DNA of 64,000 bases from Crateriforma conspicua (GTDB taxonomy: Bacteria > Planctomycetota > Planctomycetia > Pirellulales > Pirellulaceae). Under the pieces are notes generated by a model. The model made no database searches. It saw nothing but the letters and a program-made list of their open reading frames with translations, and was not told the origin of the DNA. Made by a program: the position numbers and the translations under genes. The stretch covers positions 372,001 to 436,000 of the forward strand of contig NZ_CP036319.1 of the NCBI RefSeq assembly GCF_007752935.1, written 5' to 3'. Within the stretch, counting starts at the first letter, position 1, and every line of letters starts with the position of its first letter. Shown here in pieces: positions 51,180 to 60,038 of the stretch.

Positions 51180-52550
51180 TTAGAAGAACGTCACCCGCCA
51201 GAAGTAGCACTTCATTGCGTAGTAGATGAAACGGGCGAAAAAGCCACGCTGGTTCTGGTAATACTGCACCAAATCGGCCAGCCAAAGCTCGGCGTCCCAC
51301 AGGAAACCTTTCGCGGCGGCTTCGGCACGCAGCAGGCCCTCGAAGTTGGCTTCAAATTCGTCCGGTCCGGCGGTGTTCCACGAAAACCAGCTGATGTTCA
51401 GACGCTCCATCGACTGGTGACCATAAAAATCACCGTCGTATCCGGGAGCGTCGGGATCCCCGGTTCCGTCGTCGACATACTCGGGAAAATTCTGTTCGGT
51501 GTTCAGGATCGCGTACTTCTGCGCGACTTCCGTGACGTCGTCACTGGTCCAAGGCAGGTCGGATGTGTCGTATCCGTGATAGCCAATCGATGCGTTGGTG
51601 AAATCGACGCCCATGCTTTCCCACTGGTCTGCGATCGCCAACATCGTGCGTTCGTTCCAGCTGGCCGGTGTGACGAAGCTGCCCAGCACCAGGTGCGTCT
51701 TGGGTGCCCGGCGGCGGACACGGCGGTACAAGTCATAGATCGCCTGGATGTCATCGTCGGAATAGTCGTTGGGATGGTAGCCGACCGGTTCGTTCATCAA
51801 TTCAAAGAACACGTGCGTTCGATTCTTGTAACGCTTGGACATCCAGTTCCAAAACGTGTTCAGGTACGTTTGGTTGTCGGTGTATCCGAATTGCCAGTCG
51901 TCAATCGGAATACCGCCGTCGAAATCCGGATCGGTGTACCCGAACACATCGTGATAGTTGATCATCACGTACATGCCTCGCTGGGCGGCCAAGTCGATGA
52001 TGGTGTCAAAGTCATCGAACAGCTTGTCGCGTTCTTCCCGCAGCACGCGTTTAGCGGCTTTGCGATCACCTTCATCGGCCAAGCCTTGGCGATAGACGTC
52101 CTGCACGGTGATCGGCATGTAGGGATAGGGTTGATCGGTCACGTAGTCGCCGTGGGAACGTTGCCACGGGTCGAAGAAGACCAGCCGAATCGCGTTCACA
52201 CCGGCGGCTTTCATCTGGTCATAGAATTCGGGGTCGCGTGCGTAATCGGTCTCCGGACCATGTTCGGTACCGATCAAATCACGCCGGTACTTGAACACCG
52301 GGATCACACCGCCGCGAAGCAGTTGTCCGGTCGAACCGGTGACCGTTTTGCCCCAGGCAGTCCGCCGGACGATGACACGCGGCGGGTCATTGACCTTTTT
52401 GGATGCCGACGGTCCACCATGCCCGGCCGGCTGTTTGGCGGTGACGCCGGTGGGGGCAAGCAGCAGCAGACAAGCCGCAAGGCTGAATGCAATGCGGGCG
52501 GGCCGAGTGTGAAAGCAACAAGAATTTAGCGACGAAAATTGCAGGCTCAT
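51180..52550 (-). CDS. Secreted glycoside hydrolase family 5 (cellulase-like)
   Basis: A 456-residue secreted glycosidase with a signal peptide (about residues 18-38). The GH5 acid/base glutamate is Glu254 in VFFELMNEPVG; the nucleophile is Glu352 or Glu357 in YAILNTEQNFPEY; conserved His325 is in SIGYHGYD; and MYVMINYHDVFGY is the HD-type strand-4 motif. The C-terminal 40 residues (QYYQNQRGFFARFIYYAMKCYFW) are aromatic-rich. The substrate is probably a beta-glucan or mannan. The ATG at 52550 (MSLQFSSLN) is used; a start 13 codons upstream exists. It lies just outside the glycan cluster and may trim its product. Confidence 0.87.
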   Translation of the reverse strand: MSLQFSSLNSCCFHTRPARIAFSLAACLLLLAPTGVTAKQPAGHGGPSASKKVNDPPRVIVRRTAWGKTVTGSTGQLLRGGVIPVFKYRRDLIGTEHGPETDYARDPEFYDQMKAAGVNAIRLVFFDPWQRSHGDYVTDQPYPYMPITVQDVYRQGLADEGDRKAAKRVLREERDKLFDDFDTIIDLAAQRGMYVMINYHDVFGYTDPDFDGGIPIDDWQFGYTDNQTYLNTFWNWMSKRYKNRTHVFFELMNEPVGYHPNDYSDDDIQAIYDLYRRVRRRAPKTHLVLGSFVTPASWNERTMLAIADQWESMGVDFTNASIGYHGYDTSDLPWTSDDVTEVAQKYAILNTEQNFPEYVDDGTGDPDAPGYDGDFYGHQSMERLNISWFSWNTAGPDEFEANFEGLLRAEAAAKGFLWDAELWLADLVQYYQNQRGFFARFIYYAMKCYFWRVTFF

Positions 52551-52711
52551 GATCCATCTCTCGAGAGGCAAAGCGGCGGAATGCCGCACCCCCAGAGTAT
52601 GGTAGGGCGTTTACCTAAGTGAAGCTGCCTGCAGAGGATTCGACACAATTTTTTCCCTGTGCTCTTTTTGGGCTTTCATCGCGTCGTCGTGACGAGCACA
52701 AGGGCGGTCGA

Positions 52712-54631
52712 TTAGACGTCGATTTCGACGGCGTCTTCGGCCCGATCCATGATGAAGCGGAATCGTGCCGACGCATCGCGGCCCATCAGATCGCTGATCA
52801 CGCGGTCGGTTTCCAGGTGATCGTCGATTTCCACCTTTTCCAATTTTCGCGTGGCCGGATTCAGCGTGGTTTCCCACAGGACGTTGGGCATCATTTCGCC
52901 CAGTCCCTTGAAGCGGGTGATTTCCGGTTTGGCTCGGCCGCCGTGCTGGGCCAAGATTTCTTCGCGGTGGGCTTCATCGGCGGCCCAGTAAGTTTCTTTG
53001 CCGATGTCGATGCGATACAGCGGCGGTACGGCGATGAATAGCCGCCCGTCGGCGATCAGTTGTGGCATGTGACGATAGAAGAACGTCAGCAGCAACGTCG
53101 TGATGTGATGCCCGTCACTGTCGGCGTCGGCCAACAGAATCACGCGGTCGTAACGCAGACTGGCGACGTTCATGTTGGCGCCGATGCCGCATCCCAACGC
53201 CGCGATCATGTCTTGGATTTCTTTGTTCTCCAGGATCTTCTTCAGCGTCGCACTTTCGGTGTTCAGCACCTTTCCACGCAGCGGCAGGATCGCTTGAGTG
53301 TTTCGGTCGCGGCCTTGTTTGGCGCTGCCGCCGGCGCTGTCACCTTCGACGATGAACAGTTCGCTGTACCCTTTGCCGGTCGAGATGCAATCGGAAAGCT
53401 TGCCGGGCAACAGGCTGCGTTTGCCGGCCGTTTTTCGTGACACCGCTTCGCTGGCGGCGCGGCTGGCGGCGCGGGCCCGAGCGGCGGCGATGATCCGCGC
53501 GACGATCGAATCAGCGATGCTGCGGTTGTTGTTCATCCATTGTTCAGCCGACGGGCGCACGACGCCTTCGACCGCGGCCTGGACTTCCGGATTGTTCAAC
53601 CGGTCTTTGGTTTGACCTTGGAATTGAGGTTCGGAGATGAACACGCTGACGATCGCGACCAAGCCTTCGCGAATGTCTTCGGGGGAAATCTTCACGCCCC
53701 GCGGCGTCAGGTTGTGGGTGTCGATGTAGTTGCGGACCGCTTTGGTCAATCCGCCACGGAATCCGTTTTCATGGGTGCCGCCGCTGCCGGTCGGGATCCC
53801 GTTGACGTAACTGCGGATGTGTTCGTCGGTCGACTCGGTCCACTGCAGCGTGATCTCCATCCGTGGATCGGCGTCTTGGTTCAGGGTGAACGGAGCCTCA
53901 TGGATCGGTTTAGCGTTTCGATCCTTCAGCACCTTTCGCAAATAGTCGACGATGCCTTCTTCGTGCAGATAGGTCTGCTTAGTGCCCTGGGTTTCGTCGA
54001 CGAAGGTGACCTTCAGCCCGCGGTGCAGGAAGCTGGCCGTTTCCAAGCGATGCCGGATCGTTTCGCTGTCGAAAGTTGTCTTCGGAAAGATGGTCGGGTC
54101 GGGCGTGAAGGTGATCATCGTCCCACTGCCACGAACCGTGCCCCGCAGTTTCTGTAGCTTGGACGTCGGCACGCCCTTGGAAAACGTCATCCGGAATTGG
54201 CTGCCGTCGCGGCGGACGACCGCGATCAGTTCTTTACTGAGCGCGTTGACGACACTGGCACCCACGCCGTGCAGACCGCCGGCGGTCTTGTAATTGTTGC
54301 CTTCGAATTTGCCGCCCGCGTGCAGGACAGTCAGCACCATTTCCAGCGCCGGCTTTTTCGTCTGTGGGTGCTTGTCGATCGGGATGCCGCGGCCGTTGTC
54401 GGAGACCGAGATCGTGCTGGCGTCTTTGTGCAGCGTGACCGTGATCTCGCTGGCATGCCCGTTCATCGCCTCGTCGACACTGTTGTCGACGATTTCCCAG
54501 ATCAGATGGTGCAGGCCGGCCGATCCGACGCCACCGATGTACATGCCGGGGCGTTTGCGGACTGGTTCCAGTCCTTCCAGGGCGACGATGTCTTTCGCCG
54601 CGTAACTGTTTCCGTTGGCTGATTTGCTCAT
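52712..54631 (-). CDS. gyrB: Type IIA DNA topoisomerase B subunit (gyrase B / topoisomerase IV B)
   Basis: The ATPase/TOPRIM subunit of gyrase or topoisomerase IV, 639 residues. GHKL ATPase motifs are VDNSVDEAMNGHA, SVSDNGRGIP and GLHGVGASVVNALS; the transducer segment is GGTHENGFRGGL; the TOPRIM domain has FIVEGDSAGGSAKQGRDR and the metal motif DADSDGHHI; and the C-terminal tail KGLGEMMPNVLWETT completes the fold. The length fits both GyrB without the Gram-negative insert and ParE. The usual dnaN-recF-gyrB neighbours are absent, so this could be a second, ParE-type copy; the symbol is provisional. No A subunit is within the window. Confidence 0.92.
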   Translation of the reverse strand: MSKSANGNSYAAKDIVALEGLEPVRKRPGMYIGGVGSAGLHHLIWEIVDNSVDEAMNGHASEITVTLHKDASTISVSDNGRGIPIDKHPQTKKPALEMVLTVLHAGGKFEGNNYKTAGGLHGVGASVVNALSKELIAVVRRDGSQFRMTFSKGVPTSKLQKLRGTVRGSGTMITFTPDPTIFPKTTFDSETIRHRLETASFLHRGLKVTFVDETQGTKQTYLHEEGIVDYLRKVLKDRNAKPIHEAPFTLNQDADPRMEITLQWTESTDEHIRSYVNGIPTGSGGTHENGFRGGLTKAVRNYIDTHNLTPRGVKISPEDIREGLVAIVSVFISEPQFQGQTKDRLNNPEVQAAVEGVVRPSAEQWMNNNRSIADSIVARIIAAARARAASRAASEAVSRKTAGKRSLLPGKLSDCISTGKGYSELFIVEGDSAGGSAKQGRDRNTQAILPLRGKVLNTESATLKKILENKEIQDMIAALGCGIGANMNVASLRYDRVILLADADSDGHHITTLLLTFFYRHMPQLIADGRLFIAVPPLYRIDIGKETYWAADEAHREEILAQHGGRAKPEITRFKGLGEMMPNVLWETTLNPATRKLEKVEIDDHLETDRVISDLMGRDASARFRFIMDRAEDAVEIDV

Positions 54632-54699
54632 GGGCCGAAGTATGCTTCATCGGCCCGAATTTCGGAATGCCGGCCTGGGCAGCCAACGTGATTGCCGCG

Positions 54700-55182
54700 T
54701 CAGGGGGTGGGGGCGGCCGTGGTCGCGAATTGCCGAACGGCGGGAATCGTCAGTCCCCGTTTTTCCGCCAGATAGCGGATCGCCCGCTCGAAATAGGGAA
54801 ACGGCAAGACTGAATTGCGTTTCAACGCGTAACGTTCGACCGCGACCACCAATTTCAGGTCCAGCCGGTCCTGTTCGGTCAGCTGGACGATGTGCCGGAC
54901 AAACGCCTGTTGGTCCGGGGCGACGGCACGCAGACGGTTGATCAGCTGTTCTTCCAAGTTTGCCGTGCGATCGGGGACCGTCGAGAGTGTTCGCGGGGCT
55001 GTGATCTGAGCGGTGGCGGGCGTCGTGATGACAAGACACAGAATCCCAGCCAGCATCCAGATTCCCTGTGGCGTCCAGCGGCCGGCGCGTCCGACCGCCA
55101 CGCGGTCGTTTTCGGCGCCGCGGTTTTCGATTGTTTCGTGTCGGTCGGCTTGCCAGAGACGTCGTTCGCATCGGCCAGTCAT
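54700..55182 (-). CDS. Small membrane-anchored protein of unknown function
   Basis: A 160-residue protein. A basic N-terminus (about 1-40) precedes one transmembrane or signal segment (GIWMLAGILCLVITTPATA, about residues 41-60). The rest is a small helical domain (LEEQLINRLRAV, RHIVQLTEQDRLDLKLVV, FPYFERAIRYLAEKRG). I do not recognise the family. The ATG at 55182 is preceded at 8-9 bases by AAGGG. It is upstream of the topoisomerase gene on the same strand and separated by 68 bases, so co-transcription is possible. Confidence 0.65.
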   Translation of the reverse strand: MTGRCERRLWQADRHETIENRGAENDRVAVGRAGRWTPQGIWMLAGILCLVITTPATAQITAPRTLSTVPDRTANLEEQLINRLRAVAPDQQAFVRHIVQLTEQDRLDLKLVVAVERYALKRNSVLPFPYFERAIRYLAEKRGLTIPAVRQFATTAAPTP

Positions 55183-55596
55183 CGAATCACCCTTGGGGTC
55201 GTTTCGGATCGGATCGTTCCGCTTTCGCGGGCTCTGCGACTGTGCCGCTAACATCTTTGGCGAACCGATTTCAACCCGGATTTTCCGACTCGAAGCGACG
55301 CCGGAATGCTAGCAAACGGCAAAATAGGCAATTTGCTGGTTTTCTTCGGGCGTGTCCACGTTCGGTCTGGGCCGGTTAAGCCGATTGGTTGCATCCGCAC
55401 GGCGGCGGCGTCCGAATGATTAGCACCAGACGAAGGAACCCAGACCGTTGGGGCCCATGCGTCGGTGCTGGCAGCCATTCCCGGGATCACCGGGACCAGA
55501 ATTTTGGCTGTCTCGTCCGACTGCCCGGTCGCCGCGCGGATGGATTGATGAAACGTAGCTGCCTTAGGTGGCGAGACACTCGGAAGGATTCGAGAA
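55183..55596. other. Intergenic stretch, 414 bases
   Basis: Divergent region between the small membrane protein and the Cys/Asn-rich lipoprotein. A strong ribosome site GGAAGGA (55582-55588) lies 8 bases before the lipoprotein ATG. Nothing else stands out; one weak inverted repeat (AGCAAA/TTTGCT) lacks a gene to serve. Confidence 0.45.
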
Positions 55597-56025
55597 ATGA
55601 ATCGTTGGCTGATGATCGGATCGTTGGTGGGACTGTTGATGTCCGCCACCGGATGCCTGCACCACAACACCCGCGGCGGCTGCAATGATTGCAACAGCTG
55701 CCAAACCAACAGTTGCCAGTGCAATGAATGCAATTCGGGTGGCGGATTGCTGGGACAGCTCGGCGGCAAGAAAAACTGCAACTCGTGCAACAATTGCAAC
55801 GGTTGCCGCAACGGCTGTGTGGCCGGCCCGATCGGCTGGCAACAGGGCGGTCACAATTACAGCAGCCACCTGAACCCGGGGCTGCTGGGACACGACACCA
55901 GCACGGTGCTGAACAGCCAGCCGTTCCAGCCCGGCCCGCCTTCGGCCCAAACCGCGTACCCGTATTACACGCACCGCGGCCCCCGCGATTTCCTGCTGGA
56001 CAACCCGCCGTCGATCGGCCGCTAG
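55597..56025 (+). CDS. Cys/Asn-rich small lipoprotein
   Basis: A 142-residue lipoprotein. The signal peptide ends in SATGC (Cys20). Residues 28-73 are built from C-N-x-C and N-S-C pairs (GCNDCNSCQTNSCQCNECN, then NCNSCNNCNGCRNGC), a pattern suited to metal binding or disulfide cross-linking at the surface. The C-terminal half is Pro/Gly/Tyr-rich (GPIGWQQGG, YPYYTHRGPRDF). It resembles in style the Cys-rich repeat protein at 27.0 kb but with a different unit. No named family. Strong ribosome site GGAAGGA. Confidence 0.82.
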   Translation: MNRWLMIGSLVGLLMSATGCLHHNTRGGCNDCNSCQTNSCQCNECNSGGGLLGQLGGKKNCNSCNNCNGCRNGCVAGPIGWQQGGHNYSSHLNPGLLGHDTSTVLNSQPFQPGPPSAQTAYPYYTHRGPRDFLLDNPPSIGR

Positions 56026-56293
56026 GCGACCGACGACCGCACGAATCGCGGCATGCGGTTCGCATGACGAATGCCTTCGCATACACGCGGGCCCCATTGG
56101 ATGGTGGTCCGTGTGTGCGTGTGGTTTCGGCCGCCTGGGCGGGGGATCGGCGGTTTCCAGCGGCAGAGCACCATTGTCGATCGGATCGTTTTCCGGTTTG
56201 ATCGCATCGGATGAACCTTTGGCGGTGCACCCCCGTCATCCCTGCAACGGATGTCATTCCCGCGGCGATTGATCAGCAAAAGAGAGTGTTAGC

Positions 56294-57268
56294 GTGGCAT
56301 CGGATTTCCGTCTTAAAGAACAGCTTCCGCGTCTGACCGAACAAATCGTGTCGACGTACACGCCCGACGACGTGATCAATCATTTGGGTCACTGTCCGCT
56401 GCCCAATTACACCGCGATTATCGACATCCTGTTGGACCTGAAGGACATCCTGTATCCGGGGTATCGGCGAAAAACGGGACTTCACAGCGGCAACATTCAC
56501 TATCACGTCGGCGGCCTGATCGACCAGCTGCATGATTCGCTGACCGCCCAAATCGCTCGGGCGCTTCGGCACGAGGATCGGGTCAAGCACAACCACGGCG
56601 ATTGCGAAAGCGATGTTGATTTCGAGGCCAAGGGTCAGGCCATGGCCATCGAATTGCTCAAGAGCATCCCACGACTGCGGGCGGTCTTGGGCACCGACGT
56701 GCAAGCCGCCTTTGACGGAGATCCGGCCTGTCAAACCACCGATGAAATCGTTTTCTGCTATCCGGGTTTCGAAGCCATCACGGTGTACCGGATCGCGCAC
56801 GAATTGACCCGGCTGCAGGTGCCCTTCATTCCGCGGATGATGACCGAGTGGGCTCACAAGCAAACCGGCATCGACATTCACCCGGGTGCGGAGATCGGTG
56901 AATACTTCTTCATCGACCACGGCACCGGTGTGGTGGTCGGGGAAACTTGTGAAATCGGAAACCACGTCAAGCTGTACCAAGGCGTGACGTTGGGGGCGCT
57001 GAGCTTTCCAACCGATTCGACCGGACAGCTAATCCGTGGCAAAAAACGTCACCCGACCATCGAGGACCAGGTGGTGGTCTATGCCAATGCAACCATCTTG
57101 GGTGGTCGCACGGTGATCGGTCGCGATTCGGTGATCGGATCCAGCGTGTGGATCACCAAAAGTGTTTCGCCGGGAACCACCGTGATGCTGGAGAAGCCTC
57201 AACTGCGGGTCAAAGGCAGTGAGGAACCGAGCGAAGAAATGACGCCGGCGGGCAATTATCAGATATAG
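56294..57268 (+). CDS. cysE: Serine O-acetyltransferase
   Basis: CysE (EpsC-type) acetylates serine to O-acetylserine, the carbon acceptor for cysteine synthesis. The 324-residue protein has a helical N-terminal domain (1-190) and a left-handed beta-helix (about 195-300) with hexapeptide turns: [37 protein letters not shown] and [21 protein letters not shown]. The catalytic His pair is in MTEWAH and IDHGTGVV. The start is a GTG; AAAGAGAG precedes it by about 8 bases. It follows the Cys-rich lipoprotein on the same strand (268-base gap), and such a Cys-demanding neighbour is suggestive but not proof of a link. Confidence 0.94.
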   Translation: MASDFRLKEQLPRLTEQIVSTYTPDDVINHLGHCPLPNYTAIIDILLDLKDILYPGYRRKTGLHSGNIHYHVGGLIDQLHDSLTAQIARALRHEDRVKHNHGDCESDVDFEAKGQAMAIELLKSIPRLRAVLGTDVQAAFDGDPACQTTDEIVFCYPGFEAITVYRIAHELTRLQVPFIPRMMTEWAHKQTGIDIHPGAEIGEYFFIDHGTGVVVGETCEIGNHVKLYQGVTLGALSFPTDSTGQLIRGKKRHPTIEDQVVVYANATILGGRTVIGRDSVIGSSVWITKSVSPGTTVMLEKPQLRVKGSEEPSEEMTPAGNYQI

Positions 57269-57276
57269 GGATGGTA

Positions 57277-57320
57277 GGTAGCAGGTAGCAGGTAGCAGGT
57301 AGCAGGTAGCAGGTAGCAGG
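57277..57320. repeat. Heptanucleotide tandem repeat (GGTAGCA)n
   Basis: Six consecutive copies of GGTAGCA (57277-57318) plus a partial seventh, starting 9 bases after the cysE stop. The unit is not a multiple of three and lies outside genes. It may be a slippage-prone element or a copy of a dispersed family; I cannot tell from one locus. Confidence 0.93.
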
Positions 57321-57436
57321 TCGGCAAGATTTGCTCCTCGGCTGCAGACGGGACATACTGCAGACGTGACGAAACAAGATGGATTCGTCGCCCCCGCCTG
57401 CACTGCCCCGCCCACCCGCCTTCCGCTCGCCAACCT

Positions 57437-59953
57437 GTGCCCCATCACGATCTTCTTCCGTCTCGCCGACCCGCCGTGCTCGTGTTGGTTTGGTTGTGGA
57501 CGATGCTGCCGACCGCCGGGGCGGACCCGCCATCAGCGGCCGGTCCGTCGCCGACGCAACCGATCAGCCAGACTCATTTCGTCGACGTGGTCCGCCCGCT
57601 GTTGGTGCAGTTCTGTGGCGATTGTCACCATCCCGAGGATGCCGATGATCCGGTCGGCTTTCTGCGTTCGAAAACGGCGGCGCAGATTCAACACCAACGC
57701 GAAATTTGGTCCAGCGTCGCACAGCAACTGAACCACCGCACGATGCCACCGGCCGACGCGGATCAACCCAGCGAATCCCAGCGTCTACAGCTGGCACGCT
57801 GGATCGAGGACCATCTGCGAACGACGGCTTGCACCGGAGAAGAGTATGCTGGCAGTGTCCAGCCACGGCGTTTGAATCGCGACCAATACACTCACGTGAT
57901 CAATGACCTGACGGGATTGGATTTTGACTTTGTCGAAAGTTTTCCAGCCGACGGCAGCGGTGGCGAGGGATTCGACAACAACGCCGAAACCTTGTTCCTG
58001 CCCCCGCTGTTGATGGAACGCTATCTGGAGGTCGCCGGCCAGGTCGCTGATCGACTGATCGTGACGCCGCCGCCGTTGGTTCGCTGGTCCGGGCAAACGC
58101 TGGTCGTGATGCCGACCGACCGGGATTGCGGATTGCTGATCCGATCACCGGCGGAATCGGGTGGGGCCCTCGTTCAGGTCACGGTTGATGGCCGCATCGC
58201 TGAAACCGTGAGCTTGCAGAGTGAGGGTGGGCACCCGGTCGGTTGGATCTTGCTTTCCTTGACTGCCGGTCCCCACCAAATCCGACTGGAGACGGTCGGT
58301 CGGACCACCGGTGTCCATGAACCGGTGGAACCGACGCCCGCGGTCGAAGGCTTGCTGGTGGGCTTGCCCCAGCGGGACATCCGCGGCGGCCAAGAAGATG
58401 AACGTCAGCGTCGACAAAATTCCGACACTTTTCGACGCTGGGCCATCCAGCATCAAGACGCCCCGGATCAACAGTGTCGTGTCGCGTTGGATCGACTTGC
58501 GATCCAGACGGGCGGACCCGAATTGAGCCAACGGTTGTCGGCGATGCGACGGTTTTTGGGACAGACGACCGAATCCGCGTTGTCGTTCGATCCGAAATGC
58601 AATCGAAAGCAAGCCTTGCAAGCGATTGATCGGTTCGCACGTCTTGCTTGGCGACGACCGCTGAGCGATGGGCAGCGTGATCGTTTGGCCATGTTGATCG
58701 ATCGTGGCTTGGACCGCGGCGACGGCATCCTTCGGTCAATGAAGTTGCCTTTGATCGCCATTCTGGTTTCGCCAAACTTTCTGTTTGTTGGCGAACGATC
58801 GGTTGCACCGGAGCGGATCGTCGCGGTCAGTGATTTCGAACTGGCGTCTCGCTTGTCGTTCTTCTTGTGGCACTCGTTGCCCGATGAAACGTTGTTGACG
58901 TTGGCTGAATCGGGACAGCTTTCGCATCCGGACGAATTGCGACGCCAAGTGGACCGGATGATCGCCGATCCACGCAGTATTCGCTTTGCCGATTCGTTTG
59001 CCGGTCAGTGGCTGGGCACCGTCGCGGTCGGCAACACCAAGATTCCAGACACGAATTTTTTCAAACCCGCTTACAACCCGATGCTGGTGCGTTCGCTGCG
59101 AGCCCAGGTCGGTGCATTGATGCACCACATGATGCGGAACGACCGCCCGATCATCGATTGGATCGATGCGGACTATGTGATCGTCAACGATGTGTTGGCC
59201 CGGCACTACCGAATCGGACAGTTTGCAGACGATGAATCGACGCCGAAACCCGCCAAGGGGCGATGGGGAGGCGAACACGATGACGTCGACTTGGGACCGT
59301 TTTATCGGCTGGACTTGTCGTCCGATTCGCCTGACCGACGACGTGCCGGCGTCTTAGGTTTGGGGGCCGTTCACATGCTGACCAGCTATTCGCGGCGGAC
59401 CAGCCCGGTGTTGCGAGGCGGTTGGGTCTTGGAAACGCTTCTGGGGGCTCGTGTGCCTTCGCCGCCCCCGGATGCCGGGCAATTGCCGGGCGGTGAAAAG
59501 GAACAAGACGGCAAAACGGTGCGTGAACGGTTGCAGCGACATCGACAGAACCCGACCTGTGCGGCCTGTCACGATTTGATCGATCCGATCGGATTCGCGA
59601 TGGAGTGTTTCGATGTGTTGGGCCGTTATCGCGATAGCGAATCCCAGGGCGGTCAGGCGATCGACACGTCCGGTCGCTTGCCCGACGGGACGACCTTTGA
59701 AGACGTCAACCAATTGCGAACGGTGTTGCGACAGCGACACGAATCGTTTGCCCGTGAATACGTGCGTCGTTTGCTCGGCTATGCCCTGGCACGTAGCTTG
59801 GAAGACGCCGACAGTTGCACGATCGAATCGTTGGTCGATCAAGCAATTCAGCCGGAAACAACGACCGCGGACCTGATCCATGCGGTGGTGCAAAGTTTGC
59901 CGTTCCGGTTCCGACAAGGTCCTGCCGGAGCCGTCGAATCGGTGGATCACTGA
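57437..59953 (+). CDS. Planctomycete cytochrome-like DUF1587/DUF1595/DUF1592/DUF1588/DUF1585 protein
   Basis: An 838-residue periplasmic protein of the planctomycete DUF1592 family. A signal peptide (about 11-29) precedes a c-type haem motif CGDCH (Cys60, Cys63, His64) in VRPLLVQFCGDCHHPED. Then come DUF1587 (LNRDQYTHVINDLTGLDFDF), a CBM-like linker, DUF1595 (LARLAWRRPLSDGQRDRL), DUF1592 (ELASRLSFFLWHSLPDE), DUF1588 (CAACHDLIDPIGFAMECFD) and DUF1585 at the end (LLGYALARSLEDADSC). The GTG start at 57437 fits the signal peptide. It is paired with the DUF1552 gene, 85 bases downstream. Function unknown; redox chemistry in the periplasm is the common guess. Confidence 0.93.
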   Translation: MPHHDLLPSRRPAVLVLVWLWTMLPTAGADPPSAAGPSPTQPISQTHFVDVVRPLLVQFCGDCHHPEDADDPVGFLRSKTAAQIQHQREIWSSVAQQLNHRTMPPADADQPSESQRLQLARWIEDHLRTTACTGEEYAGSVQPRRLNRDQYTHVINDLTGLDFDFVESFPADGSGGEGFDNNAETLFLPPLLMERYLEVAGQVADRLIVTPPPLVRWSGQTLVVMPTDRDCGLLIRSPAESGGALVQVTVDGRIAETVSLQSEGGHPVGWILLSLTAGPHQIRLETVGRTTGVHEPVEPTPAVEGLLVGLPQRDIRGGQEDERQRRQNSDTFRRWAIQHQDAPDQQCRVALDRLAIQTGGPELSQRLSAMRRFLGQTTESALSFDPKCNRKQALQAIDRFARLAWRRPLSDGQRDRLAMLIDRGLDRGDGILRSMKLPLIAILVSPNFLFVGERSVAPERIVAVSDFELASRLSFFLWHSLPDETLLTLAESGQLSHPDELRRQVDRMIADPRSIRFADSFAGQWLGTVAVGNTKIPDTNFFKPAYNPMLVRSLRAQVGALMHHMMRNDRPIIDWIDADYVIVNDVLARHYRIGQFADDESTPKPAKGRWGGEHDDVDLGPFYRLDLSSDSPDRRRAGVLGLGAVHMLTSYSRRTSPVLRGGWVLETLLGARVPSPPPDAGQLPGGEKEQDGKTVRERLQRHRQNPTCAACHDLIDPIGFAMECFDVLGRYRDSESQGGQAIDTSGRLPDGTTFEDVNQLRTVLRQRHESFAREYVRRLLGYALARSLEDADSCTIESLVDQAIQPETTTADLIHAVVQSLPFRFRQGPAGAVESVDH

Positions 59954-60038
59954 TCGGAACTCATGTTCGTTTGCGATTTCCAACCACGCTGTTTTTTGTC
60001 TTCACTTACCAAAACCTGCCGACAAACCGGAACTTGCG

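Noticed and set aside
52651-52702. Interrupted palindrome GTGCTC...GAGCAC after the topoisomerase gene
   Set aside because: The loop is about 30 bases and the minus-strand tail is A-rich rather than T-rich.
57277-57320. CRISPR or iteron-type origin
   Set aside because: Seven-base units without spacers, no cas or replication genes; too little to support an origin.
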